Part shown: piece after piece, positions 22,081-35,099 of the stretch
Position numbering within the stretch: position 1 is the first letter of the stretch
Layout of the letters: each line of letters begins with the position of its first letter
Origin: Paratinospora sagittata
Lineage: Eukaryota; Streptophyta; Magnoliopsida; Ranunculales; Menispermaceae
Assembly (NCBI GenBank): GCA_035771175.1
Contig: CM069605.1
Span: 21,592,288-21,656,287, forward strand
Length of the DNA stretch: 64,000 bases
Direction of reading: 5' to 3'
Made by a program: the position numbers and the translations under genes
Notes under the pieces: model-generated
Seen by the model: only the letters and a program-made list of their open reading frames with translations
What the model was told of the DNA's origin: nothing
Database searches by the model: none

Positions 22081-23588
22081 ATGATGACAAACAAATCAAA
22101 AAATTAAATGCTTAAGCAAAAAGATTAATGTTAATTTCTTTTTCCCCCATCTATTCCTCTTATGTTTCTTCTCCCCCTTTGATATCATCAAAAAGTGAAG
22201 AAAAGATACTAAGATCTCCCATTGTGACTTAGTAGAGTAGCAAAGCTTTCCCTTACGTGGAGACTCCCCCTTACTTTGTGCATTCACCCTCAAGATGATT
22301 TATGACAACGTGTCATAGTTAGGTACGTGAGAATGCGTAAGGTCTACTATATTGGTAGTCACGTGAGAAACATATCTTATTTTTAAGCACATAGAGAAAT
22401 AGTTTGACCCAAAAAAAATTTGAAATAATAGCGTAGCCAAGAATTACTAGTTAGAGGGAATGAGAAAGAATTGTCGAAAGATGAAGTCATAGAGAATTTT
22501 TAATCGTGGGCAATTGTTCTCCTGGTGCTTGACTTAAATATAAAGTTGATCATTAAACCAAACCAAACACATAGTATGCTTAAAATTTGTAAATAAACAA
22601 GCACAACATACTTATAGCATAGGCAAAAATAATTTATGACTAAGCAAGGCCTAGCTATGATGATTCTCACAAGATGCAAAGTGTATAGGTTGAAGTACAT
22701 GGCATCTATTAGATATCAAAAATCATAGTCGATTGATGCATACAAAATATAATATTAAAGAGTAACATCAATGGAATGTGAGATGGAAAATTATAAACTT
22801 TCCATAGTTTAGACATGTAAAGATATATATGATGAATATCAAAGTCTAAATATGCTGAATATATGCTAAATTTCATAGAAATCATTTAAGCAACAACATA
22901 CATTCATCTTCCTATTCTAGGCAAATAAATTCAATTGAAGCATGGCCTAAAATGTTTGATACAATGATTCTAATGAGAAAGCATTTGAAAGGGTGTGCAC
23001 TCATTATAAATCAAATATCCATGAGTTTGATGCTATCATAATATTCTTTTCAAGATATAGGCGTATGATATGAAATTGTATACATGGCCTATAATCATTA
23101 GCATAAACATGAATCATGCATAGATAAGGTTTTCTAAGTTCAGAGCAAGCATGATCATGATATGAACTAGCATAGGCATAAATAAATTGTTAAAGCACAA
23201 CCTAGCTATTGTGGATACCAAATCATCAAATATCATATAGAATAAGCATGAGGATTTGTGATACCACATAAGATGCAAAATGAGCATAAATAATCATGAT
23301 ATTGTATAAGATGCAAGATAAGTATAATCATGATATTTATCAGAGAGTCACAGATATGCATATCAAATACTGAAGATAGATGTCTCTAGTCAAGAAAGAT
23401 GTCATAAATTGATAAAAGCATTAGTCATAGAAAGATTTCATCATGATGCAGTTTATCAGGAAATATGAACAAGATAACATTAGGATGAAGACAAATAATC
23501 ATGTTCATGAAAGCAAGACAATTATGCATAAAAAAAAGACAGAGATGACTTTGCAATCACATAATCAGGCAAAATAGCAAAGCATAAA
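22081..23588 (-). other. S1n internal non-coding region
   Basis: About 1.5 kb, A/T-rich, with many CATGAT/ATCATG stretches and no frame longer than about 66 codons. No gag, protease, RT or integrase sequence is present, so the element cannot move on its own. Confidence 0.7.
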
Positions 23589-24164
23589 TCAACTGAGTAA
23601 ACAGTGACAAAGAGTGTCGTAAGCATCACGAGATCGAGTTGCGACTGATCTCGGCAGATGAGGCGGATCGTCCATTCTTGTACTCATGTGTTCGATATAT
23701 GCAAGAATATGACCGAGCCTTCTAATCTGGCCCATTACAAAGGCGAAACTCTCTTGGATTTCATCTTCAAGAACAGCTTGAGACTTGTCCACTTTTATGA
23801 GAAGAGTCATCAGCATGTCTTTCTGAAGTCTGTTGACCCTCTCAAGTTCCTTTAACCTCTGCTCCTGTTCGCAAAGAAGCTCAACAACCATCTGAAAACT
23901 AGCAAAGTTGGACTCGAAAGATTGGCTTAGGAGATTCTTGATTGAAGATACTCCATGATCGGAATGGGGTGGCTCTGGCTTTACGGGAGGTTGCGACTCA
24001 GGCCTATGGAAACCTGGAGGAGACCTGGAAAAGGTTTTCTGATACCTACGTCCTTCGATAACTTCAACCGATTCGTTGGATGAGGAAGATAGGGAGAAAC
24101 CACTCGAGGAAGAAGAAGATTCTTCCCTTGGTCGCTTATGAGACGTTGAGGTTTTGGAAGCCAT
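23589..24164 (-). CDS. intact ORF of the non-autonomous element, unknown function
   Basis: 191 codons from the ATG at 24164 (MASKTSTSHKRPREESSSSS), an in-frame choice preferred over the ATG at 24242 because the context is CCCATGG and the protein then begins with a basic/Ser-rich segment. Residues up to about 90 are Ser/Pro-rich and low complexity. The rest, from NLLSQSFESNFASF through EQEQRLKELERVNRLQKDML to MGQIRRLGHILAYIEHMSTR, looks helical and coiled-coil-prone. No zinc knuckle or enzyme motif. It occupies the gag position, about 290 bases after the PBS. It is the longest undamaged frame tied to an element here, which suggests fairly recent activity or selection. I do not recognise its family. 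Confidence 0.6.
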   Translation of the reverse strand: MASKTSTSHKRPREESSSSSSGFSLSSSSNESVEVIEGRRYQKTFSRSPPGFHRPESQPPVKPEPPHSDHGVSSIKNLLSQSFESNFASFQMVVELLCEQEQRLKELERVNRLQKDMLMTLLIKVDKSQAVLEDEIQESFAFVMGQIRRLGHILAYIEHMSTRMDDPPHLPRSVATRSRDAYDTLCHCLLS

Positions 24165-24454
24165 GGGTGAGATTGAGAAGATGAGGAGATTGGGATATTT
24201 CACTTCAGATGGCGCAAGTGAAGATGAAGCGAGGGTTTTCATAAAAATGTCTCTAGGGTTGTCATTAAATGCGAGGTGGCGTGCAAAAGCGAGCTGACGT
24301 CATCGAGATAACTACACATAGAAAAGTGCAGATCGCCGATGTGACAACTAGGGTTTCTAATTCTAAAATGCAAGAAACGACAAACCTAAGACAAACCCTA
24401 AATTGACCATAGGATCTAGACTCTAGGTTGTTAGACCATATTTTCAGAGAACTT

Positions 24455-24469
24455 GGCTCTGATACCAAT
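24455..24469 (-). other. primer binding site of S1n
   Basis: Minus strand reads TTGGTATCAGAGCCAAG, joined to the LTR end CCAACA with one base between. Complementary to initiator tRNA-Met, as in other SIRE elements. Confidence 0.92.
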
Positions 24470-26171
24470 TGTTGGTCCACCCAAGAGGGGGGTGAATTGG
24501 GTGGGATGGTCAATTTTAAACTTCTCTTCTAATAACTTAGTGATATACATAAATGTATTGGAATTGATTGCAAAATTAGAACTCAAACTAAATTGTAAAC
24601 GTGAGACACACAAGATTTATAGTGGATCAGCCAAGCCTCGTCCACTACCTAATCTTCCGATTAGGATTTACTTAATCTACTAACTGATTCTCTTACGAGT
24701 GAGAACCAAACCGTTACAACTGCCCTTTTACAGGTTAAAGGCAAACCTTCCTTTCACAGGCTAAGGATTAACCTTTTTCTTTTTCCTAGATTAGAAAAAA
24801 CCCATGTTCCTTTTATGGGATAAGGAAGAACCGTTTTCCTACTTACAGGTAAGGATGAACTTTTTTTCCTTTTACGGCATAAGAAATAACCGTATTTCAT
24901 TTTACTGGACTGAGGAAGAACCCATGTTCCTTTTAATGGATAAGGAAAAATCGGTTTCCCTTTTATAGGTTAAGGACGAACTTATCCTTTTACGGGATTA
25001 GGATGAACCGATTTCCTACATACAGGTGAGGATTAAGCTTTTTCTCTTTTACAGGTTCGGAGATAACCGTACATGATTTCAATCCTGAAATCATTAAGTG
25101 AACTACCTTCACTTGTCCTGGTTGTTTCAGTCCAGAAACACACCAGCTTTACAACACTAGAAATGTTGGTTCTAACTGAGTAGAACACTTTACAATTAAG
25201 TTCAGTACATATCATTATAAAGATATGAAATTATGAATACGTGATGCTAAGATGAAATACACTAACAGTCATTTACCTTTCAATGTTCGGTATTGCTCAA
25301 GTGTAGGTTTTGAAAAGCATGAATGATGTGATATGAAAATCAGTGCTTCTTCAAAAATAATATGATACCAAATGAACATTGATTTGAAAATTGAAGGACT
25401 AGTGTAAATCAAAGACACAAACAGTTTTCAAAGTAGATATAAAATATAAGTATGAAAAGGAGGCCGAGTCAGCAACCTGATAACTTCAGAGGTTGACTAA
25501 TAAAGGAGATCGCTACTATACAAGTAAGCATTCTAATAAATCAGTTCAATTCAACCTTGAACGTTATCAGCGTCCTAATGAACTTTCAGCGTCCTGACTT
25601 ATCAAGTTCAGGAGAGCGATGTTATCTCATTAGCGTCTTGAAAGACTCTTTAAAATTGGTTTTGACTCGCAATTAAATAATCGATAAATGCAAATAAAAA
25701 CTCTATAAATTTCAAATTAAATATATAAAATGAAATCATTTGAAATACCGTAAAACATATGATCAAAACATGCAAGTATGCAAGTTTTGTGCATAGTTTT
25801 GGAAAACGTTTGAGCAATAACGATAAGAGAAAGATATACCTTAAATACCGTGTATTTCTTATTTTCTCATAATCTTTAAATCCAATTCTTCATTATGAGA
25901 TCTTCAATGAATTTCAAGTTGGAGTTGAATGACTTGAACGTTGATCGAGAGATGAAGACATGAAGCTTGATCGAATCGTTCGAGTGAAGTGATCTTGAAA
26001 TCAGGATGTGAACGTTGAAGTCCTTTCGATTGAAACGAACTTGTCCGTTGGATGTGATCTTGAGTTCCTTGATAAACGCACGTTTAGCACCAAAAAGTAC
26101 TTTGTTTGTGATCGTCAAAATATACTTTATCACAGTATATTTAGGGACGAGCTAAGTGAACCGTATAGGTT
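24470..26171 (-). repeat. 5' LTR of S1n, internally deleted
   Basis: 1702 bp against 2830 bp for the 3' LTR. Sequence matches from the LTR end up to about 25458, then jumps to the part equivalent to about 21330. Lost in between are the TATA box and the GGACGC motif array. The outermost four bases (TGTT on the minus strand) are missing at 26171, where the flank CATGC begins. Confidence 0.85.
24715..25075 (-). repeat. leader hairpin array of S1n 5' LTR
   Basis: Same 35-40 bp units as 19450-19890, minus strand, with AAGGAA/TTCCTT and AAGGAT/ATCCTT arms around CCCGTAA-like loops. Kept in full although the promoter part of this LTR is deleted. Confidence 0.75.
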
Positions 26172-27755
26172 CATGCCTATAAGTAATTCCAAAACATGCA
26201 GAGTTACAATAAAATCAAACAATCTCCCTCCTACTAGTAATAGAGCGGGTATGCACTTCTTATTATGCATTTATAAGGAGCCTACACTCGGACCTCTCAT
26301 TACCCAATTTTCTGCTATGAATCATTTCAAATTAGGGCTTAATCCCAATTTCATTCAGAAACTATCACTCGGACCATGAGATTATTCAATCCTCATGCAG
26401 GACTATCTTCTAGAAATGATCTCATGTTTTAGCTTGCTCTAGCAAGTCCAAAACATGCTCCAAGGTCAAATATTTTCATGAATTTAAAACAATGCAATAA
26501 ATACATATATTCATGATTTGAAACACAATTTATATTATACAATGGAACCAAAGTCAAGAGATACTCACAGTGGTACCGCGTAGACCTACTCTGTACAACC
26601 ACTCTACTATTCGTATCTAATCAACAATATAATTTTGTCATATATTCATTTCCAGATAATCCATAATCAATTATCAAATCATTATATCTATTTGTTTTTC
26701 AATTAATCATTAAAATCGAACTCTCCAATTAATTCTCATAATTCCATTTCAGTCTAAAATTCACATGAGGCGACCCAAATATTTTACACGGCCCTTGTGA
26801 TTATTTTTAAGGCAATGGACAATAGAAACGGGCCTTTCAACCACATTTCCACTAATATCCAAGTTTATCGTATTTACCAAATTCATTCACGCATATATTA
26901 AAAATATTAATCGATACCCAAAAATCATAATTTTGGTATCAAAATGGTCGAAATTCAGTTCTCTATAACTCTATAGTTTCAAATCAGAATTTCACCGGAG
27001 TTTGACATGGTTCCAAAAGCCCTTGGTGTCAAATTTGGCTTCTGGCAGCTGTACCGGCACCAATAATACACTTGGACATAAACAAATCACATATCTAGTA
27101 TATACACATCTATAGGAGTCATAATATATCATTTTTACGTGTTTCCACTCAAAGTGGGTCCAAACCCTATTTTTGGAAACATGGTAAAACACCTCCTATA
27201 GCAAAATTTATACTGATAGAAACATCACACGTAGCTTAAATTACAATTTTACAACGAAAAACGGTGAAAATAGCTTACTGGCACGTCTAATTTGGGCACG
27301 ACAACGCATTCTACCCTTCCGTTCTTCTCCTCTGTACGTTGTTCCTCTTTTCTCTTTTTTTTCTTCTTTCACGCTGGTTTGGTTGTCAACGTGATAGAAA
27401 TGTGAGAGAATGAGATAAGAATCTCATTAATTTGATCCCATGCTTTCATAGCCAACTAATTAACCAACCTCCCCCAAATTTAATATTTAATTCATATCAT
27501 GTAATAACCACTTCCTCATCCTTTAATTTATTTCATATCATTCATTTAATTAACAACTCCTCATTATTTAATCATTTAATTTTTTATTAAAATCATTACT
27601 TAATTTAATCATTCCATATATTTACTAATACCCCTTAAATATAGCATTTATTTTCACGAGTATATTTGCCTCCTACATATAAAATACGCATATTATGTGT
27701 CTCGATATAAGTGTAAGTCAACGTATATATTTAATTAAAACTACGAGGTGTTACA
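26172..27755 (-). repeat. Ty3/gypsy LTR G2, right piece
   Basis: Ends GAGGTGTTACA, the reversed LTR start TGTAACACC. Closely related to 32090-33117 and 55790-57365, sharing CTCCCTCCTACTAGTAATAG-like, TAGACCTACTCT and AGCTGTACCG stretches. No coding content. Confidence 0.83.
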
Positions 27756-29811
27756 AATACACTTATGCATATACATTTTTATATGATTAATCATGCATGC
27801 ACATAATTTAGTTTAATGGTTATGTTGTCACTTAGTTATAATTGTTTATCATACATATATTGATCATTGTTTATCATGCATTCATCTTGTCAACTTTGCA
27901 TGGTTTTATTGTCTTACATGTTTTGTACTTATTGTTTTTATCATTGATTTAATCGATTGAATTACTCATGTTTTAACTGTGTTAATTATACCTTAATCGT
28001 GTCAAAAATGTTTTAAAATGTTAGTCTATGTTTTTGACAATGTCCTAAACCTAAAATGATAAAAAAAAAATCAAGTCTCTTTCACTTGTCAATGAAGAAA
28101 CGCGCTCTTACATTGAGGAACGCGCTCCTGAGCTTTTTCTTGAGACTCGGTGGTTTTTTGATCAGGGGTTAAGGAACCCGCTTCTTGTAAGAGGAATGTG
28201 TTCCTTTGACATTTCCCGAGACTCAAATTTTTTTCTCTCTAGGAAAAAGAACACGCTTTTTAAAAAAGGAACACGCTCCTGTTTCCAAGGGCAAAATAGA
28301 AAAAAAAATTAAGAGTTATTGGTTCTTGTTGAAAGAACCCGTTCCTATGCCCAACGGACATATGAAGGAACGCGCTCTTTAATTGGAGAGAAACCTGAAA
28401 GTTTTCAGATTTCAAACCAAAAATGTGTTCCTGTGTTAAGGAACGTATTCCTGTGCCTTGGTGTGGTGTTCATTTATAAATACCACACTTACTCATTTAA
28501 AGTGCAACTTTTGCAAAATCTAGAGAACTTGTGCGATTTTTTCTACATCATTTATACTCGTCCAAAACAAGTTCTTGAGTCATTTAATCCTTCATTCAAA
28601 GAAAAATCTCACTACATCTGAGTTTTTTATTCAACCTTTTGAAGAGTTCTCCTAACCATTCCAAAATCTTTGAAAACCTAGAAAGGAGTTCTAGAGTGTT
28701 TGATCAAGGTGTTCTTAAGTGTTTTTTCATCACATACTTGTTGATCTTGATCATCCTTGGAAGATAAATCTCTCAACCACATACACTTTGGAGAATTGAC
28801 GAACTTCATCTTACCTAAGTTGGGTAACTTTTCTTTTTCGATTCTAGTGTTTGTGTATTGAGTAGAAACGATTTTTATTAATTGTTTTAATACATTATCA
28901 AAGTCGTTTTCTCTATTGTGTGAAACCATACTTGTGTTTTCATCTTATATTATCTTGATAGTGGTTTCATGTGGTTTGATTAACATCGATTCTTGTGCTT
29001 AATACATATATTGTTTGAATCGATTGTTTTGATCATAACTTGTGCATATTGATTCACATGCTTGAATATTGATAATCTTGAATCAATAAGTTTTGATCAA
29101 TAACTTGCATATTGATTCTTGTGCTTTATTAATCATACTTAGAATCAATATTTGAAAATACATGTATGCATACGATTCTTGAACTTGCATAAAAATATTT
29201 TGAATCAGTTGCATGTACTTTTGAGAAACGATTTCAACATTGCACTTCATTTAGAATCATAATGGTTGGAATGATGATTGTTGTCTCAATCAAGATTGTA
29301 AGCTTAAATTCTTGAGAGTGTTGTTATTCGCTTATCTATATCTTTGTAATCTTGATGTAGTGTTGACTTGATTAAGTCAATTGGGATATATACCTTATTT
29401 ATACGGCACATAACCATGCCCGCAAGTTGGTTACAAGTTGTGGCTTACTAGCTAAGCCCTGGTATAAGCTAGATTGTGGGTTTCTAACTGAGCCTTTGTG
29501 TAGGTTAGCGTTGTAGTGGTTTTCTAACCAGCCCTGGTGTTGGTTAGTGTAAACTGCTTCTAATCCGCCTGTAAGTGATTAGCCAATAATGGAATGGGAA
29601 ATCCTGATCGGTGTGATTGGGTAGTGGACGTAGGTTCAAGGGGAACCGAACCACTCTAAATTATTTATGTCCCTTTATTTTCCTGCATCTTATTATTTGG
29701 ATTGTTACCTATTGCGCACATTATTTGTTTAATTAAGATATTAGAAAGGTAACGTGAAAATCCACCAAGTCCAAGTCACCCCCCTTCTTGGACGGTTTTA
29801 CTGAGCCAACA
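27756..29811 (+). repeat. solo S2 LTR, right piece
   Basis: Continues the copy begun at 17473 and ends GAGCCAACA. Followed by AGAGA (29812-29816), a perfect copy of 17468-17472. Contains palindromes at 28090-28450, a TATA box in a dyad at 28461-28488 and leader hairpins at 29411-29583. Confidence 0.92.
29411..29583 (+). repeat. leader hairpin array in solo S2 LTR
   Basis: Arms TAACCA/TGGTTA (29411/29428) around TGCCCGCAAGT, CTAGCT/AGCTAG (29448/29467), then CTAAC/GTTAG, CTAACCA/TGGTTAG and CTAATC/GATTAG. Compared with 15892-15916 the second stem has changed on both sides (CTAGCC/GGCTAG to CTAGCT/AGCTAG). Confidence 0.78.
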
Positions 29812-31637
29812 AGAGATATACTCCAAAAGAGTGTAGATAACCTAACCAGTGTAGTACACAAGTTTACAAATGGTCAAAAACTGTTTGATATGATGTTAGG
29901 AGCACAAAAGTGTGCTTTTGACAAGGTTGGGTTAGGATATACGAAAGGGTCAAAGAAAATATCATATGACTACTTATTGACCAAGAAACCTACTCGCAAC
30001 TATTGCAATAGGCAAGGCCATACCATAAAAAGGTGCACACTTAGAACAAAAGGGGAAAACCACTTCGCATGGGTAGAAAAAGTTATTTTAAATGAGGCTA
30101 ACCTTGTGGGACCCAAGGCCACTTGGGTACCAAAATCAAAAGTGTTAAATGTGGTGTAGGATACTTCAAAGAATGATGTATGGTACTTGGATAGCAGATG
30201 TTCTAGGCACATGACTGGTAACAAATCAAATTTCATGAGCATGATACGCAAAAATGGAGGTGTCGTAGCATTCGACAACAACAACAAAGAAAAAATCGTC
30301 AATGTCAGCATTATTGGTAACGACTCTCTATCTATATCTGATGTTCTTTACTTCAACGGCCTGAAACATAATCTCTTAAGCATAAGTCAATTGTGTGACA
30401 AGGGATTTGTCATTTCGTTTGAAGCAAATCATTGCCTTGTTAAGCATGATACTGAAAATGTTGCATTAAATGCATATACATCTAAAAATGTTTATACTAC
30501 AAACTTGAACGAATTGTGTGATCAAAATGTTTCATGTTTAAGTGTTATTAAACAAAATGATGTTTGGCTTTGGCATAGGAGACTAGCTCATGTAGGGATG
30601 GAAAATATTTCATAGTTGGCAAAACTGAACCTAGCTAGAGGCCTCCCTAAAGGAATATAATTGAAAGATAGAATATATGAGTCATGCCAATTGAGCAAAC
30701 ATACAAAATCTTCTTTCAAGAGTAAGACCCAAAGCTCAATCACAAGGGCTTTTGAACTTGTCCTTATGGGCTTCTTTGGACCAACTCGAACACAAAGCTT
30801 AGGTAGAAAATCTTATTGTCTTGTGATTGCTGACGATTTTACTCATTATACATGGGTTTACTTTTTTGCACATAAGAGTGATGTATTTGATATATTTGTA
30901 AAATTTTGCTCTTGTGTTGAAAATGAAAAGGGATACAAGATCACTGCCATAAAAAGTGATTGGGGTGGAGAGTTTGTAAACAAAAGTCTTGAAGACTTTT
31001 GCAACAAGCAAGGATACAAACAAAAGTCTTGAAGACTTTTGCAACAAGCAAGGATACACCCATCACCTTTCAGCCCCCCAGAACTCCGCAATAGAATGGA
31101 GTTGTTCAAAGGAAAAATAAATTCCTTCAAGAATTGTACAGAACAATGCTATGTGACTATGATGTAGCAAAATACTTTTGAGCTAAAGCTATAAACACTA
31201 CTTGCTATATCATGAATAGAGTGATGGTTAGGAGAAAACTAAATAAAACTCCGTATGAACTTTGGAAGGGTAGAACTCCTAAAATCAATTACTTAAAAGT
31301 TTTTTGTTGTAAATTCTATATCTTAAATGATAAAGACAATCTTGATAAATTTGACCGTAAGCCTGACATTGGTATATTTTTAGGGTATGATGCATCTCAC
31401 AGTAGAGCTTATAGGGTATTTAATAAATTTACAAAAACTGTAGAAGAATCAGTACATGTTAAATTTGATGAATCTGACCCTAGAATGGCTTTAGAAAAGA
31501 AAATAGAACATGTTAGAATGGATGATGATGATGATGAAATCATAACAAACAAACCTGTTGATCACGAGTCTACTGAGCCCCAAGTTGAACCAGTTGTTGA
31601 ACCACCCAAGAATACTAGGTTGTTTTTAGGTTAACCT
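29812..31637 (+). pseudogene. SIRE gag C-terminus, protease, GAG-preintegrase and integrase (S2)
   Basis: Resumes the gag cut at 17472. LQKSVDNLTSVVHKFTNGQK and FDMMLGAQKCAFDKVGLGY are SIRE gag; a second knuckle (YCNRQGHTIKRC) has lost its first Cys. The protease centre reads WYLDSRCSRHMTG, with Arg in place of the usual Gly after Asp-Ser. LSISDVLYFNGLKHNLLSIS and LWHRRLAHVGMENIS are GAG-preintegrase. The integrase has FFGPTRTQSLGRKSYCLV, IKSDWGGEFVN and, after a 40-bp duplication that shifts the frame, YELWKGRTPKINYLKVF and IFLGYDASHSRAYRVFN. Stops near 30157, 30613 and 30658. Cut by a gypsy LTR at 31638; RT is missing. Confidence 0.92.
30978..31057 (+). repeat. 40-bp tandem duplication inside integrase
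   Basis: Two exact copies of a 40-bp unit (30978-31017 and 31018-31057) beginning AAACAAAAGTCTTGAAGACT. Since 40 is not a multiple of three, the integrase frame shifts and ends at once. Confidence 0.97.
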
Positions 31638-33117
31638 TGTCGCGACCCACTCCGTACTAGTGATGTCCCGACTGACACATAATATTGATTATTACAGACC
31701 TAATTATCATAATCAAAACATTATTCACATTTATTCATTCACATAAATACAAAATTCCTCACATCATACCACAAACCATCTTATATGTCATCACTCCACT
31801 CATCTAGTGGTATTAATATATACATATGATGTTAAATATACATAACCCAAAATAACATATTCTCAATCCTCAAACCATACATACATAGGAAACAGAAACC
31901 GAAGAGTCAGCTACTCTTCTCTCGCCTTTCCTTTCCCTTTGTCTCTACTTGAAATATTTGAGGAAAATGGGGTAAGCTACAACAAGCTTAGTGAATATTT
32001 CTAACAATGACACTATATATACATTAATAAATAAAACATGCATGCTAAGCAATTCCATTTATAAATAACATGAAACATGAAAAGAAATACATACATGATC
32101 GTCATAATTTCCATTGCAAGAGTTGCAATAATGGATTAAAACATTTATATCAATCTCCCTCCTTCCAAGTAATAGAGTGGGTCTAACCTCTCATTTAGCC
32201 GCAACAAGAGTAGCCACGGTTCTCTCATTACTCATTTTCATATAATCATCAATTATGGGTTATTAATCCAACCAGGACAACCCTTTAGTACGTGAGTACA
32301 AATCCAGTTACTCACATGGAACTACCTGAGGCTTACCCAAGAATCAACCTCATGCGGTTAGTCTGCTCTTGCAAATCTAACGCATGCTTCATTTTAAAAT
32401 CATTTCATGAATTCAACTCATGCACAATAATCATAATATGTTTATTCAACCAAAAGCATTTTATATCTATAATACCATATATAGAATAACCAAGGTAAAG
32501 AAATACTCACAGTGGTGCCTCGTAGACCTACTCTCTACGACCACTCTAATATCCGTATCAAATCAACAATATAATCCTATCATATATTGATTCCCAGATA
32601 ATTCATAATCAATTATCAAATCATTATAATTTATTTTTTATCAATTAGTTATTTAATTCTAGTTCTCCAATTCATACAATTAATTCTCATAATTTCATTC
32701 CAGTCTAAAAATCACGTGAGGCATCCCAAATATTTTGCACAACCCTCATGTTAAGGCAATGGACAATAGAAATAGGTTTTTCAACCACATTTCCACTAAT
32801 GTCCAAGTTTGTCGTATTTATTGAATTCATTCAGGCATATATTAAAAATATTAATCCATCATACCAACAAATCATAATTTTGGTATCGAAATGTCCAGAA
32901 TTCAGTTCTCTATAATTCTATGGTTTCAAATCGGGATTTCACCGAAGTTTTACATGGTTCCAAAGGCCCCCCAATGTCAAATTTGGCTTCCGACAGCTGT
33001 ACCGACACCAATATTATACATGGATACAAACAAAGCACATATCTAGTATCTACACATCTATAGGAGTGATAATATATCATTTCTATGTGTTTTCACTCAA
33101 AGTGGGTCCAAACCCCA
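31638..33117 (-). repeat. gypsy LTR G2 on minus strand, left piece (copy B)
   Basis: Begins TGTCGCGACCCACTCCG, the reversed LTR end, and is very close to 55205-57365. It breaks the S2 pol. At 33118 it is itself interrupted by a plus-strand gypsy LTR and resumes at 42011. Confidence 0.85.
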
Positions 33118-34748
33118 TGTAACGCCCCATATGTACGAGTCAAACTTGTACGTTGACCAATAAGTATTGTCAGGCACATTTGTACGCATATACGTATGAC
33201 CATAACCTTAGAATAGTGTAAATGCATGTATTTTGGGGCTATTGGTACCCTAGGAGGCTAGTCATATCATAAAATGCCCATCACTTAGAAAAAATTCAGA
33301 TTTGGGTACAAGAACCGCGCTCCCTAAGTGGAGAAGCACGCTTCTATGGCAAACTTGAGAGCACCATTTCTGGGAAGTGTAAAGAAGCGCACTTCCTAAG
33401 GGAAGAAGCACATTTCTAGGTGGGCCTGAAATTTTTTTTTAAAAAAAGTTTAAGTTGGTGAGGCGGTTTGTGCTAATTTTAAACAACAAACTTGACTTTT
33501 CTAGCTCATTTTGAGCTTGCTAGATTGAAGGAAACCCTGAGCAAATGAAGAGGAAGAAGGGTTTGAGCTTGGAGATCAAAATCCAAGGTAAGGATTTGTG
33601 ATTTTGGGTTAAAATTTACTTATTTGAACTCCTCTCTTCATTTTCTTCAACATATGTGACATGCAAGCATTTCTCATGGCTAGATCAAGAGCTTAAAAAT
33701 GGGGGTTTTGTGCTAGAATTGAATGAGTTCCTGGCCAAAACCATTGTAGATCAATTCTTTGTTGCTTGGTGAGTATTTTGATGTTAAAAATACTTATTTT
33801 CCATGGTTGGAAGTGGGTGTTCCAGAAATTTTGGGTATGAGTTTTGGGAACCCATTTTCAATGGTAAATTGTTGTGATTAGTTGTGTTTAATGGTTGGAA
33901 ACTGATCTTGGATGATTGGTGATGATGAATTACAAAAAATGGAACACAGAATGGGTGAATTCTGGGTTTGGTGATGAGCACAAATTTGGTACATGTGCTG
34001 GAAACTTAGAGTATTGGGAATGTATTGGTAAGATGTTTATTAATGAATTTCAATTCATTGGTGATCAATTGATTAAATGTTTATGGCTGGAATGCATTTT
34101 TAAGTGTGTTGCAATGTTGAATTGCAGAGAATTGATGTGAAATGAGTATGAACACAAGTGAGGTGCTTGTATAGTAATTGTCAAGTTGGTGACTTTGGCT
34201 AAGTATAGAGATTGTGGACTTAGGCAAAATCATGTATTTGTGAGTATTTCTAATTTGGTTCTCATGTATGGCATTGTATCAAATAAACTCTGTTTTGATG
34301 AATTATGTGCATGTATGATTGCTATGTTCCATTGTCTAATTAATGCATTTAAACTCTTTGATTTTAACATTGAATATACTTGGACTTACTTAAAGTAAGG
34401 GAAGTATATGATCAATTCCAAGAAGGGAAGTTTGTGCACTAGACCTCGGAATGATCGGGAGGATGGTTTGTTAAGATGAATTCTCCCTATATATATATGT
34501 ATAATAGGGTTACAGATTCACTTACTTACCTGACGGTGAGGATTTTATCTTTATGTATTGTATGATATGTATTGAGTGGCGAGCAATGTATTTTAATCAT
34601 GTATTGATAATTACATTTGAATTACATATGAGTTTACAATGATGATTTCAGTGCCATGTTTTGGTATGGATGCATGTATAATTTCATTATTAGATTACTC
34701 ACTGAGCTTGTTGTAGCTCACCCCACTCCCTTTTTTATCACAGATGCT
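33118..34748 (+). repeat. plus-strand gypsy LTR (family D), left piece
   Basis: Starts TGTAACGCCCCATATG, flanked on the left by CCCCA (33113-33117), which is repeated at 42006-42010 after GTCGTGACA. Holds GC-type inverted motifs at 33310-33420 (ACCGCGCTCC, AGAAGCACGCTTCT). Its total is about 2.1 kb once the nested copia element is removed. Small frames at 33916-34398 have no recognisable domain. Confidence 0.9.
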
Positions 34749-35099
34749 TGTTATCTCAATGAACCCTATGATATGAATGTTTTGATGATTCCAAACATCT
34801 TCAGTTTGTGTATCTAATGATCTTGTCAAGTGTTTCTGATTTATCAAGAATCAAGATCAAGGAACTGTGCTTACAAGCCTATTGAACATCACAAAGTTAA
34901 GTTCCGCGTCTATCTGTACTTAGAATATAAAGTCTATCGATCAACTTACTCTCAGCAAGATTTTATCGTTTGCATATTTTGATCGTAACATTTTAATCAT
35001 ACCTTATGATTTCTAAAGTATTTGATTTGATTAAGAGAAATAATGACGTTTTATCGAGCTTTAATCGAGAAATCAAAACTGTTTTTCTAAAAGTCTTTC

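Noticed and set aside
26008..26379. 123-codon plus-strand frame
   Set aside because: Crosses the junction between the non-autonomous element and its gypsy LTR host; not a gene.
33916..34398. Two plus-strand frames (74 and 70 codons) as possible host gene exons
   Set aside because: Inside gypsy LTR D, with no domain; no splice-site pattern or protein similarity I can recognise.
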